A DNA stretch of 30,936 nucleotides, taken from NCBI GenBank assembly GCA_043778205.1, contig JAYWGO010000009.1, positions 1-30,936 of the forward strand, read 5' to 3'. The DNA comes from JAAFIP01 sp043778205 (GTDB lineage Bacteria > Pseudomonadota > Gammaproteobacteria > Burkholderiales > Burkholderiaceae_C). The position numbers and the translations under genes were made by a program. A model generated the notes under the pieces. That model was not told the origin of the DNA. It worked only from the letters and a program-made list of their open reading frames with translations, and did no database searches. This document shows, in pieces, positions 14,583 through 23,813 of this stretch (position 1 is its first letter; each line of letters begins with the position of its first letter).

Positions 14583-15661
14583 TCGATTTATTGCACGGTT
14601 TTGGCCAAGGCTTGCTGGCGGCGCCATGGTGGGGCAATATGGCATGGCCTGTGATTTGGAATCTGGCCAAAATTATCTGTGTTGTATTGCCTATCATGGG
14701 CCTAGTTGCGTACCTCACGCTGTGGGAGCGCAAGGCCATCGGTTGGATGCAAATTCGCATTGGCCCAAACCGCGTGGGCCCATTTGGTTTATTACAGCCT
14801 ATTGCGGATGCGCTTAAGCTGCTTACCAAAGAAATTATCGTGCCTGCTGCGGCCAACAAAAGTTTATTTTTTATTGGCCCCATCATGACCATCATGCCAG
14901 CGCTGGCTGCATGGGCTGTTGTGCCGTTTGGCCCGGATGTGGCGCTGGCCAATATCAATGCGGGCTTGCTGTTCATTATGGCGATCACTTCGATGGAAGT
15001 GTATGGCGTGATCATTGCGGGCTGGGCATCGAACTCAAAGTATGCTTTCCTCGGTGCCCTTCGTGCATCAGCGCAAATGGTGAGCTATGAAATTGCCATG
15101 GGTTTTTGTTTGGTCGTAGTGCTGATGGTATCGGCTTCGCTCAACATGACTGACATTGTTGTAGGGCAGGGCCAAGGCCAGTTTGCTGCGATGGGCCTGA
15201 ACTTCTTGTCGTGGAACTGGTTGCCGCTGTTGCCCATTTTTGTGGTCTACATCATCTCTGGTATTGCCGAGACCAACCGCCACCCGTTTGACGTGGTTGA
15301 GGGGGAGTCAGAAATCGTAGCTGGTCACATGGTTGAGTACTCGGGCATGGCCTTTGCCATGTTTTTCTTGGCCGAATACGCCAACATGATTTTGATATCT
15401 TGCATGGCCGCCATTATGTTTTTAGGTGGATGGTATGCACCCATTGAAATAGCACCATTTACCTGGATTCCAGGCTGGATCTGGCTAGGGATCAAAACCT
15501 TCGTCGTCGTTACCTTGTTCATCTGGGTACGTGCTACCTTCCCCCGATTCCGCTATGACCAGATCATGCGTTTGGGTTGGAAGATTTTTATCCCAGTCAC
15601 ATTGGTGTGGCTGGTGGTGGTGGCTGCCTGGATGCAGACATCTTGGAATATTTGGAAATAA
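14579..15661 (+). CDS. nuoH: NADH-quinone oxidoreductase subunit H
   Basis: NuoH connects the peripheral and membrane arms and forms part of the quinone tunnel. The 360-residue protein has about eight membrane helices. Conserved motifs include WERKAIGWMQIRIGPNRVGPFG (about 49-70) and GIAETNRHPFDVVEGESE (about 227-244), the acidic loop facing the quinone site. It overlaps nuoG by four bases, consistent with coupled translation. Confidence 0.98.
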   Translation: MIDLLHGFGQGLLAAPWWGNMAWPVIWNLAKIICVVLPIMGLVAYLTLWERKAIGWMQIRIGPNRVGPFGLLQPIADALKLLTKEIIVPAAANKSLFFIGPIMTIMPALAAWAVVPFGPDVALANINAGLLFIMAITSMEVYGVIIAGWASNSKYAFLGALRASAQMVSYEIAMGFCLVVVLMVSASLNMTDIVVGQGQGQFAAMGLNFLSWNWLPLLPIFVVYIISGIAETNRHPFDVVEGESEIVAGHMVEYSGMAFAMFFLAEYANMILISCMAAIMFLGGWYAPIEIAPFTWIPGWIWLGIKTFVVVTLFIWVRATFPRFRYDQIMRLGWKIFIPVTLVWLVVVAAWMQTSWNIWK

Positions 15662-15673
15662 AGAGCGCTTGAT

Positions 15674-16192
15674 ATGACCACAATAGCCACTCCTTTATCG
15701 CATGCTTTTTCGTTGAAAGACTTTTTAAGCAGCTTTCTGTTGTTAGAGCTGTTCAAAGGCTTTGCCATGACAGGCAAGCATGCCTTTCGCCGCAAAATCA
15801 CAGTGCAATTTCCAGAAGAAAAAACGCCGCAATCGCCGCGCTTTCGCGGGCTGCATGCGCTGCGCCGGTATGAAAACGGCGAAGAACGTTGTATTGCCTG
15901 CAAACTGTGCGAGGCTGTGTGCCCCGCCATGGCCATCACCATCGAGAGTGAAGTACGCGCGGACGGCAGCCGGCGCACTAGCCGCTACGACATCGATTTA
16001 ACCAAATGTATTTTTTGTGGGTTTTGCGAAGAAAGCTGCCCAGTGGACTCGATTGTGGAAACCCATATTTTGGAATACCACGGTGAAAAACGCGGAGACC
16101 TTTACTTTACCAAAGACATGCTTTTGGCGGTAGGTGACCGTTATGAAAAAGAAATCGCCGCCAACCGCGCTGTGGATGCCAAGTTCCGCTAA
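15674..16192 (+). CDS. nuoI: NADH-quinone oxidoreductase subunit I
   Basis: NuoI carries the two 4Fe-4S clusters N6a and N6b, which pass electrons to N2 in NuoB. The 172-residue protein has an amphipathic N-terminal segment (SLKDFLSSFLLLELFKGF) and two complete ferredoxin motifs: C73, C76, C79, C83 (CIACKLCEAVCP) and C112, C115, C118, C122 (CIFCGFCEESCP). The ribosome binding site is weak. It follows nuoH by 12 bases. Confidence 0.98.
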   Translation: MTTIATPLSHAFSLKDFLSSFLLLELFKGFAMTGKHAFRRKITVQFPEEKTPQSPRFRGLHALRRYENGEERCIACKLCEAVCPAMAITIESEVRADGSRRTSRYDIDLTKCIFCGFCEESCPVDSIVETHILEYHGEKRGDLYFTKDMLLAVGDRYEKEIAANRAVDAKFR

Positions 16193-16212
16193 ACCCTTTT
16201 GAAATAATAAAA

Positions 16213-16893
16213 ATGGATATCAAAACTGGGTTCTTTTACCTATTTTCTTTTGTGTTGCTGTTTGCAGCGTTCAAGGTCATTACGGCGCGCAGCCCGGTAC
16301 ATGCGGCTTTGTACCTTGTGCTGGCTTTCTTTCAAGCGGCTGCTGTGTGGGTACTGCTTAAAGCTGAGTTCTTGGCTATCACTTTGGTGCTGGTCTATGT
16401 GGGTGCAGTGATGGTACTGTTCCTCTTTGTGGTAATGATGCTGGACATCAATACCGACTCTTTACGCCAAGGTTTCTGGAAGCATTTTCCGCTGGCAGCA
16501 GGTGTGGGTGCACTGATTGCTTTTGAAATGGCTTTTGTGCTGATGGGTGGGTTCCGTTTAAGTGAAGAACCCAAGACTGCGGCGGCAATAGCCGGCCAGG
16601 TGGCCAATACCAAAGAGCTGGGCAAGCTCATGTACACCCAGTACATTTACCCGCTAGAAATTGCAGCAGTGCTGCTCTTGGTGGCCATCATTGCCGCCAT
16701 TGCGCTCACGATGCGAGAGCGCAAAGACAGCAAATATGTAGACCCGTCCATGCAAGTGCGCGTGAAGGCGCGGGACCGCATGGAAGTTATCAAAATGAGT
16801 GCAACACAAACGGCAGTGCCCGCTGTAGCACAAGCCTCAACCACCGAGGCCGCATCGCAAGTAGCTGCCACCGTTCCCGGAGCCAAAGCATGA
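16213..16893 (+). CDS. nuoJ: NADH-quinone oxidoreductase subunit J
   Basis: NuoJ is a membrane subunit next to NuoK and NuoH; its third helix has the pi-bulge involved in coupling. The 226-residue protein has five predicted helices, with the conserved LVYVGAVMVLFLFVVMML segment (about 59-76). The last 50 residues, after RVKARDRMEV, are an Ala/Thr/Val-rich tail beyond the conserved core. No Shine-Dalgarno sequence is evident before the ATG. It overlaps nuoK by four bases. Confidence 0.97.
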   Translation: MDIKTGFFYLFSFVLLFAAFKVITARSPVHAALYLVLAFFQAAAVWVLLKAEFLAITLVLVYVGAVMVLFLFVVMMLDINTDSLRQGFWKHFPLAAGVGALIAFEMAFVLMGGFRLSEEPKTAAAIAGQVANTKELGKLMYTQYIYPLEIAAVLLLVAIIAAIALTMRERKDSKYVDPSMQVRVKARDRMEVIKMSATQTAVPAVAQASTTEAASQVAATVPGAKA

Positions 16894-17198
16894 CTTTAAC
16901 CCTCGGCCATTTCTTGTCGCTGGGCGCTATGCTGTTTGCACTGTCAGTGATTGGTATTTTTTTAAACCGTAAAAACATCATTATTTTGCTGATGGCCATT
17001 GAGCTGATGCTGCTGGCAGTCAACACCAACTTCGTGGCGTTTTCCTACTATTTGGGTGACTTGCACGGACAGGTGTTCGTGTTCTTTATCTTGACCGTGG
17101 CCGCCGCAGAGTCGGCCATTGGTTTGGCTATTTTGGTGTTGCTGTTTCGCAATAACGCCACTATCGCCGCCGACGAACTCAACACACTCAAAGGCTAA
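16890..17198 (+). CDS. nuoK: NADH-quinone oxidoreductase subunit K
   Basis: NuoK is a three-helix membrane subunit related to MrpC and forms part of the central proton channel. The 102-residue protein is of normal length. It has the key glutamates in LMAIELMLLAVN (first) and VAAAESAIGLAIL (second). It overlaps nuoJ by ATGA and lies eight bases before nuoL. Confidence 0.98.
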   Translation: MTLTLGHFLSLGAMLFALSVIGIFLNRKNIIILLMAIELMLLAVNTNFVAFSYYLGDLHGQVFVFFILTVAAAESAIGLAILVLLFRNNATIAADELNTLKG

Positions 17199-17206
17199 AA
17201 CACACT

Positions 17207-19231
17207 ATGAGTGCAACATTGAATGCTTCTACCCTGCTGGCCGTGCCGTTGGCACCGCTGATAGGCTGCTTAATCGCGGGTGTGTTGGGCACCCAGTTTG
17301 GTGGCAATTGGATTGGCCGACGTGCCAGCCATTTCTTCACCATCTTAGGTGTGTTGATTGCCTTTATCATTTCCGCCCAAACATCGCTGGCAGTTGCGGC
17401 AGGTGCGCGCTTTAACGCCACGCTGTACGAATGGATGGTAATTGGCAGCTTGAAAATGGAGATCGGCTTTCTGGTCGATGGCCTTACTGCCATGATGATG
17501 TGCGTGGTAACCTTTGTCTCGCTGATGGTGCACATTTACACCATTGGCTACATGGAAGAAGACGAGGGCTACAACCGGTTTTTTGCCTATATTTCGCTGT
17601 TCACTTTTGCCATGCTGATGCTGGTGATGAGCAACAACATGTTGCAGCTGTTCTTTGGCTGGGAAGCCGTGGGTCTGGTATCGTATTTGCTGATTGGGTT
17701 TTGGTACAACAAACCCACCGCTATTTTTGCCAACATGAAAGCCTTCTTGGTTAACCGTGTAGGCGACTTTGGTTTTATTTTAGGTATCGGTTTGATCGTA
17801 GCCTTTGCGGGCACCCTTAATTACACCGAGGCATTTGCCAAAGCAGGTGATCTGGCCAAGCTCAGCTTTCCTGGCACCGACTGGATGCTGATAACCGTAA
17901 TTTGCATTTGCCTTTTTATTGGCGCTATGGGCAAGTCTGCCCAGTTTCCACTGCATGTTTGGCTGCCTGATTCTATGGAAGGCCCTACGCCTATCTCCGC
18001 GTTGATTCACGCAGCCACGATGGTGACGGCCGGTATCTTCATGGTGGCGCGTATGTCGCCCTTGTTCGAGCTGAGCGATACGGCTTTAAGTTTCATCATG
18101 GTGATTGGCGGCATCACTGCGCTGTTCATGGGCTTTTTGGGCATCATCCAAAACGACATAAAGCGTGTGGTGGCATATTCCACATTGTCTCAACTGGGTT
18201 ACATGACGGTGGCGTTGGGGGCATCGGCCTATTCTGTTGCGGTGTTCCACCTGATGACGCATGCCTTCTTTAAAGCGCTGCTGTTCTTAGCCGCAGGTTC
18301 GGTAATTATGGGCATGCACCATGTGCAAGACATTCGCTACATGGGTGGTTTGCGCAAGTACATGCCGATCACGTGGATTACTTCTTTGCTGGGCTCACTG
18401 GCATTGATTGGCACGCCTTTGTTTTCAGGCTTTTACTCTAAAGACGAAGTCATCATGGCGGTCAAGGCGAGCCATTTGACGGGCTCAGGCTTTGCCTACT
18501 TTGCCGTGATGGCAGGCGTTTTTGTGACAGCGTTTTATTCTTTCCGTATGTATTTTTTGGTCTTTCACGGCAAAGAGCGTTACGACCAAAACCCGGACGC
18601 ACACCATGCGCACGACAGCCACGGCCACGACAGCCATGGGCACGATGCCAAACCGCACGAGTCGCCATGGGTGGTGACTGTGCCTCTGGTGCTGCTGGCC
18701 ATTCCTTCGGTGGTGCTTGGCTTCATGGCCATTGCGCCGATGCTGTTTGGTGACTTTTTCAAAGATGCCATCTTTGTAGATGGTGCTAAGCATAAAGCAA
18801 TGGAAGAGCTGACCAAAGACTTCCATGGTGCCGTGCAATTGGCTTGGCACGGTTTAATCACGCTGCCATTTTGGTTGGCGGTGGCTGGCGTGGCCCTGGC
18901 TTACTACATGTACATCATCAAACCCGCATTGCCTGCAGCCATCAAGGCCCGCGTCATGCCGATTTACACCTTGCTTGAAAATAAGTACTACTTTGACTGG
19001 TTCAATGAAAACGTGCTGGCACGCGGTGCTCGCATGCTAGGTATGGGTTTGTGGAAGGGTGGAGACCAAACGCTGATTGATGGCGGCTTGGTTAACGGCT
19101 CTTGGAAAATAGTGAATGTGGTTTCAAGCTTGGTGCGCCGTGCGCAAACTGGGTATCTGTACCACTACGCGCTGGTGATGATATTGGGTTTGTTTGGCAT
19201 GATGACGTACTTCGTCTGGTTCAACAAATAA
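17207..19231 (+). CDS. nuoL: NADH-quinone oxidoreductase subunit L
   Basis: NuoL is the distal proton-pumping subunit, with the long lateral helix along the membrane arm. The 674-residue protein has the antiporter-like core with LFFGWEAVGLVSYLLIGFWY (helix 5 glutamate), PLHVWLPDSMEGPTPISALIHAATMV (about 247-272) and DIKRVVAYSTLSQLGYM. A histidine-rich stretch at about residues 465-486 (HHAHDSHGHDSHGHDAKPHE) sits in a loop before helix 13; it is encoded by imperfect 15-base tandem repeats. Confidence 0.98.
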   Translation: MSATLNASTLLAVPLAPLIGCLIAGVLGTQFGGNWIGRRASHFFTILGVLIAFIISAQTSLAVAAGARFNATLYEWMVIGSLKMEIGFLVDGLTAMMMCVVTFVSLMVHIYTIGYMEEDEGYNRFFAYISLFTFAMLMLVMSNNMLQLFFGWEAVGLVSYLLIGFWYNKPTAIFANMKAFLVNRVGDFGFILGIGLIVAFAGTLNYTEAFAKAGDLAKLSFPGTDWMLITVICICLFIGAMGKSAQFPLHVWLPDSMEGPTPISALIHAATMVTAGIFMVARMSPLFELSDTALSFIMVIGGITALFMGFLGIIQNDIKRVVAYSTLSQLGYMTVALGASAYSVAVFHLMTHAFFKALLFLAAGSVIMGMHHVQDIRYMGGLRKYMPITWITSLLGSLALIGTPLFSGFYSKDEVIMAVKASHLTGSGFAYFAVMAGVFVTAFYSFRMYFLVFHGKERYDQNPDAHHAHDSHGHDSHGHDAKPHESPWVVTVPLVLLAIPSVVLGFMAIAPMLFGDFFKDAIFVDGAKHKAMEELTKDFHGAVQLAWHGLITLPFWLAVAGVALAYYMYIIKPALPAAIKARVMPIYTLLENKYYFDWFNENVLARGARMLGMGLWKGGDQTLIDGGLVNGSWKIVNVVSSLVRRAQTGYLYHYALVMILGLFGMMTYFVWFNK

Positions 19232-19246
19232 GAAGGAATAATAAAA

Positions 19247-20722
19247 ATGGGTTTGTTGAGCCTTGCAATTTGGATGCCGATCGCTTTCGGTGTCGTTCTG
19301 TTGGCCTTTGGCCGTGATGACCAAGCACGCGCTGTACGCTGGATTGCCTTGATAGGGGCGTTGGCCAGCTTTTTGGCGACACTGCCTTTGTACGAGGGCT
19401 TTAAGTTGGGCACCTCGGCCATGCAGTTTGTAGAAAAAGCCCCTTGGATTGAGCGCTTTAACGTGCACTACCACTTGGGTATAGACGGCATATCGTTTTG
19501 GTTCGTTCCCTTGACGGCCTTCATCACCGTAGTGGTGGTGTTGTCAGCCTGGGAGGCCATTACCGAGCGCGTTAACCAGTACATGGGCGCATTTTTGATT
19601 TTGAGCGGCCTGATGATTGGTGTTTTCAGCGCTTTAGATGGGATACTTTTTTACGTATTTTTTGAGGCTACATTGATACCGATGTACCTCATCATTGGCA
19701 TCTGGGGCGGGCCTAACAAAATCTACGCCGCCTTTAAATTCTTTTTGTACACCCTGCTGGGCTCCTTGCTCATGCTGGTGGCGCTGATCTTTTTGTACAC
19801 CAAGTCGGGTGGCAGTTTTGATATCTTGACCTGGCATAAACTGCCATTGGGTACTACCGCGCAAGCGCTGGTGTTTTTTGCGTTTTTGTCCGCCTTCGCA
19901 GTGAAGGTGCCCATGTGGCCCGTGCATACGTGGTTGCCTGATGTGCACGTAGAGGCACCTACGGGCGGCTCTGCCGTGCTGGCTGCCATCATGCTCAAGC
20001 TGGGTGCATACGGCTTTTTGCGGTTTTCTATGCCCATTGCACCCGATGCTGCGCATGAGTACGCGTGGCTGATGATCGCCTTGTCATTGATTGCCGTGGT
20101 GTACGTGGGCTTAGTGGCCATGGTTCAGCAAGACATGAAAAAACTGGTGGCCTATTCGTCCGTGGCGCACATGGGCTTTGTTACTTTGGGCTTCTTTATT
20201 TTCAACGACTTGGGCGTAGCGGGCGGCATTGTGCAGATGATTGCGCATGGCTTTGTGTCTGCGGCCATGTTTTTGTGCATTGGTGTACTGTATGACCGCG
20301 TGCATTCGCGTGAGATTGCCAGCTACGGCGGTGTGGTCAACACCATGCCAAAGTTCGCCGCGCTGGGTCTGTTTTTTGCCATGGCCAATTGCGGCTTGCC
20401 GGGTACGGCAGGTTTTGTCGGCGAATGGATGGTGATTTTAGGCGGCGTTAAATACAACTTTTGGATCGGCTTTACCGCGGCTTCAGCATTGATTTTTGGT
20501 GCTGCCTACACACTATGGATGTTCAAACGCGTCTACCTTGGCCCGGTAACCAACGACGATGTGAAAAGCCTCACTGACATCAATGGTCGCGAATTTCTCA
20601 TGCTGGGTTTGCTAGCAGCTGCCACACTGTGGATGGGCTTGTACCCCAAGCCCTTTACCGATGTGATGAATTCTTCGGTGGCCGATTTGCTCAAGCATGT
20701 TGCCCTGTCTAAATTGAACTGA
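19247..20722 (+). CDS. nuoM: NADH-quinone oxidoreductase subunit M
   Basis: NuoM is an antiporter-like proton-pumping subunit in the middle of the membrane arm. The 491-residue protein shows FYVFFEATLIPMYLIIGIWGG (conserved helix 5 Glu), FLSAFAVKVPMWPVHTWLPD with the helix 7 Lys, and DMKKLVAYSSVAHMGFV. AAGGA at 19233-19237 supports the start, 15 bases after nuoL. Confidence 0.98.
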   Translation: MGLLSLAIWMPIAFGVVLLAFGRDDQARAVRWIALIGALASFLATLPLYEGFKLGTSAMQFVEKAPWIERFNVHYHLGIDGISFWFVPLTAFITVVVVLSAWEAITERVNQYMGAFLILSGLMIGVFSALDGILFYVFFEATLIPMYLIIGIWGGPNKIYAAFKFFLYTLLGSLLMLVALIFLYTKSGGSFDILTWHKLPLGTTAQALVFFAFLSAFAVKVPMWPVHTWLPDVHVEAPTGGSAVLAAIMLKLGAYGFLRFSMPIAPDAAHEYAWLMIALSLIAVVYVGLVAMVQQDMKKLVAYSSVAHMGFVTLGFFIFNDLGVAGGIVQMIAHGFVSAAMFLCIGVLYDRVHSREIASYGGVVNTMPKFAALGLFFAMANCGLPGTAGFVGEWMVILGGVKYNFWIGFTAASALIFGAAYTLWMFKRVYLGPVTNDDVKSLTDINGREFLMLGLLAAATLWMGLYPKPFTDVMNSSVADLLKHVALSKLN

Positions 20723-20748
20723 CCCCAGCTGAAATAACGAGAACGCAC

Positions 20749-22236
20749 ATGATTGATAAAGCCAGTTGGATAGCTATTTACCCCGAGATCGTGCTTTTGG
20801 TAATGGCCTGCACGATTTTGTTGGTGGACTTGTTTGTTAAAAGCCCACGCCGTACGGCCACCTATGTGCTGACCTTGTTAAGCCTGGGTGTGGTTGCTGT
20901 GATGCACGGCCTGTACGCTACTGGCAACAGCACCTTGTATGGCTTTGGCAATATGGTGGTGAGCGACCCGATGGGCCATTGGCTTAAATGCTTTGCCTGC
21001 ATTGCCATGGCCGTCACCTTGGTTTATGGCCGTCCTTATGCTGCCGACCGCGGCATGCTGCGCGGTGGTGAGATGTTCACGCTGTCCATGTTTGCCCTGC
21101 TAGGCATGTGCGTGATGATCTCAGGCAGCAACTTCTTGGTCATCTACATGGGCTTGGAATTGCTCACGCTGTCGAGCTACGCTTTAGTGGCCCTGCGCCG
21201 TGACCATGCGCAGTCTACTGAGGCGGCGATGAAGTACTTTGTACTCGGCGCGCTGGCCAGTGGCTTCTTGCTGTATGGTTTGTCAATGATGTACGGGGCT
21301 ACCGGTTCGCTTGATATTGCAGCCGTCTTCAAAGCTATTTCTACCGGGCAAATCAAGCAACAAGTACTGGTCTTTGGCTTGGTGTTTATTGTGTCTGGCT
21401 TGGCTTTCAAACTCGGTGCGGTGCCTTTTCACATGTGGGTGCCTGATGTGTACCAAGGCGCGCCTACTTCAGTTACGCTGATGATTGGCGGTGCACCTAA
21501 GTTAGCGGCCTTTGCTATTTGCATTCGCTTGCTGGTAGAGGGTATGTTGCCGTTAGCTTTTGACTGGCAGCAAATGCTGGTAATGCTGGCTGTAGCGTCT
21601 TTGTTGGTAGGCAACTTGGCCGCCATTGCGCAAAGCAACCTTAAGCGCATGTTGGCTTTTTCTACCATAGCGCAAATGGGCTTCTTGCTACTGGGCCTGC
21701 TGTCGGGCGTGGTCAATGGCAACACCAACAGCGCTGCAGCGGCCTACAGCGCGTCAATGTTCTACACCGTAACCTATGTGCTGACCACGCTGGCCACCTT
21801 TGGTGTTATGTTGCTTCTGTCACGCGAAGGTTTTGAGAGCGAAGAAATTTCTGACTTTGCAGGCCTTAACCAGCGCAGCCCTTTGTACGCTGGCATCATG
21901 GCCATTTGCATGTTCTCTTTGGCAGGTATTCCGCCCATGGTGGGGTTTTTTGCCAAACTCAGTGTTTTGCAGCCTTTGATTGATTCGCGCCAGCCATTTT
22001 TGATTGGTGTAGCGGTGTATGCCGTAGTCATGTCCTTGATTGGCGCGTTTTACTACCTTCGCGTGGTCAAAGTCATGTACTTTGATGCCCCCATTACCGC
22101 CAGCAGCGTGGTGGCATCCAGGCATGTGCGCTTGGTGCTGGGCATTAACGGCGCGCTGGTGTTGCTGCTGGGTATCTTTCCCAGTGGGCTAATGACTCTG
22201 TGCCTGCAAGCCATTGTGAAGACCTTGGGTGCCTAA
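20749..22236 (+). CDS. nuoN: NADH-quinone oxidoreductase subunit N
   Basis: NuoN is the third antiporter-like subunit, next to NuoK. The 495-residue protein has the helix 5 motif YMGLELLTLSSYALVALRR (about 130-148), AFKLGAVPFHMWVPDVYQGAP and NLKRMLAFSTIAQMGFLLLG. It closes the nuo set, which is complete (A to N) and in standard order. I see no terminator before the next gene, 35 bases downstream. Confidence 0.98.
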   Translation: MIDKASWIAIYPEIVLLVMACTILLVDLFVKSPRRTATYVLTLLSLGVVAVMHGLYATGNSTLYGFGNMVVSDPMGHWLKCFACIAMAVTLVYGRPYAADRGMLRGGEMFTLSMFALLGMCVMISGSNFLVIYMGLELLTLSSYALVALRRDHAQSTEAAMKYFVLGALASGFLLYGLSMMYGATGSLDIAAVFKAISTGQIKQQVLVFGLVFIVSGLAFKLGAVPFHMWVPDVYQGAPTSVTLMIGGAPKLAAFAICIRLLVEGMLPLAFDWQQMLVMLAVASLLVGNLAAIAQSNLKRMLAFSTIAQMGFLLLGLLSGVVNGNTNSAAAAYSASMFYTVTYVLTTLATFGVMLLLSREGFESEEISDFAGLNQRSPLYAGIMAICMFSLAGIPPMVGFFAKLSVLQPLIDSRQPFLIGVAVYAVVMSLIGAFYYLRVVKVMYFDAPITASSVVASRHVRLVLGINGALVLLLGIFPSGLMTLCLQAIVKTLGA

Positions 22237-22271
22237 GCCTGAGCACTAATGAAGCTTAAGTAACGCACACT

Positions 22272-22574
22272 ATGGGGCAAAGCGCATCTGTTTGGCTGGT
22301 CATTATTTTTGCATTGTTGGCGGCTAATTTGCCTTTTGTCTCGCAACGCCTTTTTGCTTTGGTAAAACTGCACCGTGGTAAGAATTTGGCAATTCGTTTT
22401 GCAGAACTGGTGGTGATGTATTTTCTGGTGGGCACTGCAGCGCTTTTGTTAGAAAAGCGCTTAGGCCAAATTGCCCCGCAAGGTTGGGAGTTTTATGCCA
22501 TTACCGGCACGCTGTTCATCACGCTGGCTTTTCCCGGTTTTGTCTGGCGTTATCTGCTTAAACACCGCAGTTAA
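22272..22574 (+). CDS. DUF2818 family membrane protein
   Basis: This 100-residue protein has three likely membrane helices (about 6-27, 42-62 and 72-94) and basic residues between them. Its pattern matches the DUF2818 family, which in Burkholderiales is typically found directly after nuoN. The function is unknown. Its constant position suggests a link with complex I assembly or stability, but that is inference. It is co-directional with nuo, with a 35-base gap. Confidence 0.85.
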   Translation: MGQSASVWLVIIFALLAANLPFVSQRLFALVKLHRGKNLAIRFAELVVMYFLVGTAALLLEKRLGQIAPQGWEFYAITGTLFITLAFPGFVWRYLLKHRS

Positions 22575-22631
22575 GCTGCTTGTCACCCAGCATCTTGGCC
22601 CAACTGGTAAACCCACTATTTTGACTAACCT

Positions 22632-23237
22632 ATGGCTGAACTGAAAGAAACCTTGGTTAGCAGTGAGCTGCTGCTTGCAGGTAAATTTTTGCACATTAAG
22701 CGAGATACCGTCAGCCTGCCTGATGGCAAGCACGCCACACGCGAATACGTGGTGCACCCCGGCGCCGTGGTGGTGGTGCCGCTGCTGGGCGATGGCCAAG
22801 TGGTATTAGAGCGCCAGTACCGCTACCCGGTGGGCCAAGTCATGATTGAGCTGCCTGCAGGCAAGCTAGACCCAGGTGAAGACCCCTTGCTGTGCGGCCT
22901 GCGCGAGCTGCAAGAAGAAACCGGCTATACCGCTGGCCAGTGGGCGTATGCGGGCAAGATGCATTTGGCCATTGCCTATTCTACCGAAATTATCCACATT
23001 TACTTTGTGCGTGGCCTAACTGCTGGCGAGCGCAAGCTTGATGCAGGCGAGTTTTTAGATGTGTTTAGCGTGCCTGTACCCCAGCTGCTCAGCTGGTGCG
23101 CCGATGGCACAGTGACTGATGCCAAAACCCTGGCCTGCGCGTTGCACCTGGCCAACCACACAAGTGGTGTACGCCCGATGGCCTGGCAATCGGTGCCGCG
23201 CCTAGCACATGCAGACCCGCGCCAGCACACAGCTTAA
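22632..23237 (+). CDS. NUDIX hydrolase, ADP-ribose pyrophosphatase-like
   Basis: The 201-residue protein has a full Nudix box at residues 77-99: G77, E83, R91-E92, E95-E96 and G98 fit GX5EX7REUXEEXGU. The preceding LERQYRYPVGQVMIELPAGK is typical of the ADP-ribose pyrophosphatase subgroup, which hydrolyses ADP-ribose to AMP and ribose 5-phosphate and so clears a by-product of NAD turnover. Substrate is inferred from the subgroup only. It lies between DUF2818 and DUF1178, with a 14-base gap to the latter. Confidence 0.92.
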   Translation: MAELKETLVSSELLLAGKFLHIKRDTVSLPDGKHATREYVVHPGAVVVVPLLGDGQVVLERQYRYPVGQVMIELPAGKLDPGEDPLLCGLRELQEETGYTAGQWAYAGKMHLAIAYSTEIIHIYFVRGLTAGERKLDAGEFLDVFSVPVPQLLSWCADGTVTDAKTLACALHLANHTSGVRPMAWQSVPRLAHADPRQHTA

Positions 23238-23251
23238 GGCCCATACACGCC

Positions 23252-23809
23252 ATGAAAGTACTTGATTTGCAATGCGCGTTGGCCCACAGCTTTGAGGGCT
23301 GGTTTGGCTCCGAAGATGACTTTCAAAGCCAATTGGCGCGCGGCTTAGTGCAATGCCCTTTGTGCGGCAACGCCAGCATCACTAAAAAGCTCTCTGCACC
23401 CCGTTTGAATTTGAGTGGCGCAAGAAACCCAGACAAACCTAGCAATGGCCGCGAAGAGCGCAGCGCCGATGCGTCCGCAGACCCCACCGATGGCAGCGAC
23501 AACGCAGCATCACGCGCCCTGGCCACCGTACCGGCTAAGCCCATGGATGCCAGCCAAGCCCTAATGGCCATGGCGCAAGACCCGCAGTTGCAGGCCGCAT
23601 ACATGCAGATGGCCCGCAAGATCATGGCCCACACCGAAGATGTGGGCAACCAGTTTGCCAGCGAGGCACGCAAAATTCACTACGGCGAGGCTTACGAACG
23701 CGCCATTCGCGGGCAAGCCACCCGCGATGAAACCCTTGCCCTGTTGGACGAAGGCATTGACGTGCTGCCCTTGCCACTGCCCGAGGCGCTCAAACACACG
23801 TTGCAATAG
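23252..23809 (+). CDS. DUF1178 family protein
   Basis: The 185-residue soluble protein starts MKVLDLQCALAHSFEGWFGS, the DUF1178 pattern, with C8 and then C35 and C38 in CPLCGN, a possible zinc-binding arrangement. A Ser/Asp/Ala-rich linker (about 60-95) joins it to a helical C-terminal half with MARKIMAHTEDVGNQFASEARKIHYGE. Function is unknown. Its stop lies four bases before the tupB start. Confidence 0.88.
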   Translation: MKVLDLQCALAHSFEGWFGSEDDFQSQLARGLVQCPLCGNASITKKLSAPRLNLSGARNPDKPSNGREERSADASADPTDGSDNAASRALATVPAKPMDASQALMAMAQDPQLQAAYMQMARKIMAHTEDVGNQFASEARKIHYGEAYERAIRGQATRDETLALLDEGIDVLPLPLPEALKHTLQ

Positions 23810-23813
23810 CCCA

